Shown here: one piece after another, positions 63,881 through 64,000 of the stretch
Layout: every line of letters begins with the position of its first letter
How positions within the stretch are numbered: position 1 is the first letter of the stretch
Notes under the pieces: model-generated
Seen by the model: only the letters and a program-made list of their open reading frames with translations
What the model was told of the DNA's origin: nothing
Database searches by the model: none
Made by a program: the position numbers and the translations under genes
Source: Catonia carolina
Lineage: Eukaryota; Arthropoda; Insecta; Hemiptera; Achilidae
DNA length: 64,000 bases
Assembly (NCBI GenBank): GCA_035578175.1
Contig: JAQMRL010000021.1
Span: forward strand, 4,479,226 to 4,543,225
Reading direction: 5' to 3'

Positions 63881-64000
63881 TATGTTAAGGTTCCGATGCG
63901 AGGGATACCTTGAATGTTAAGACAATGAAAAATTACCCACGACGAATAATTATTGAATTTAGTGAAATAGCAAATAAAACGATTGTTTCCGGAGAACCAG

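Overview
This is a repeat-dominated stretch of an animal nuclear genome. The window is AT-rich, has no operons or dense coding, and is filled with mariner, piggyBac-like, hAT, pogo, Helitron/Helentron-like, tRNA-SINE and non-LTR retrotransposon sequence. The mix points to an insect. A hemipteran is my guess, but nothing in the window proves the order. I see no convincing host protein-coding exon. The only host-like signals are a heat-shock-type promoter on the minus strand (about 3960-4140) and a weaker promoter-like patch at 32930-33060.

Family names below are local to this annotation. HLN1 is a ~950 bp non-autonomous Helentron-like element (about 13 copies or pieces). SINE-A is a ~325 bp tRNA-type SINE with a palindrome between its A and B boxes (8 copies). 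SINE-B, -C and -D are other tRNA-derived SINEs. SINE-F is a ~400 bp retroposon with an (AAC)n tail (about 7 copies or pieces). M1 to M5 are mariner lineages. X is an unclassified repeat with two copies.

Layout. 1-4200: SINEs, a reverse-transcriptase (RT) relic, repeat X split by a 1 kb foldback element, and the heat-shock-type promoter. 4200-6100: HLN1, SINE-F and SINE-A. 6176-10288: a TTAA-flanked piggyBac-like element that has absorbed a SINE, two RT fragments and a Tc1/mariner-type element. 10.3-33 kb: nested RT relics, SINEs, HLN1 copies and mariners. 33.7-41.2 kb: one SINE-F insertion swollen to 7.5 kb by 45 tandem 161/162 bp units, still bounded by an 11 bp target-site duplication. 41-52 kb: an M1 mariner, RT pieces around a near-perfect palindrome, pogo and mariner relics, and a second piggyBac-like relic. 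52.9-54.3 kb: an apparently intact mariner (M5) with a 357-residue DD34D transposase, the only plausible full-length enzyme here. 54.8-64 kb: hAT and RNase H relics, a 41 bp minisatellite, an internally deleted Tc1/mariner-type copy and more SINEs.

Most material is non-autonomous or broken. Many insertion boundaries can be fixed by target-site duplications or by an uninterrupted paralogous copy, so the order of events can be read. The strongest items are the SINE-to-satellite array, three mariner lineages that independently show an inverted copy of their own 3' end at the 5' side, the heat-shock-like promoter hemmed in by transposons, and the intact mariner with its paralogous empty site.
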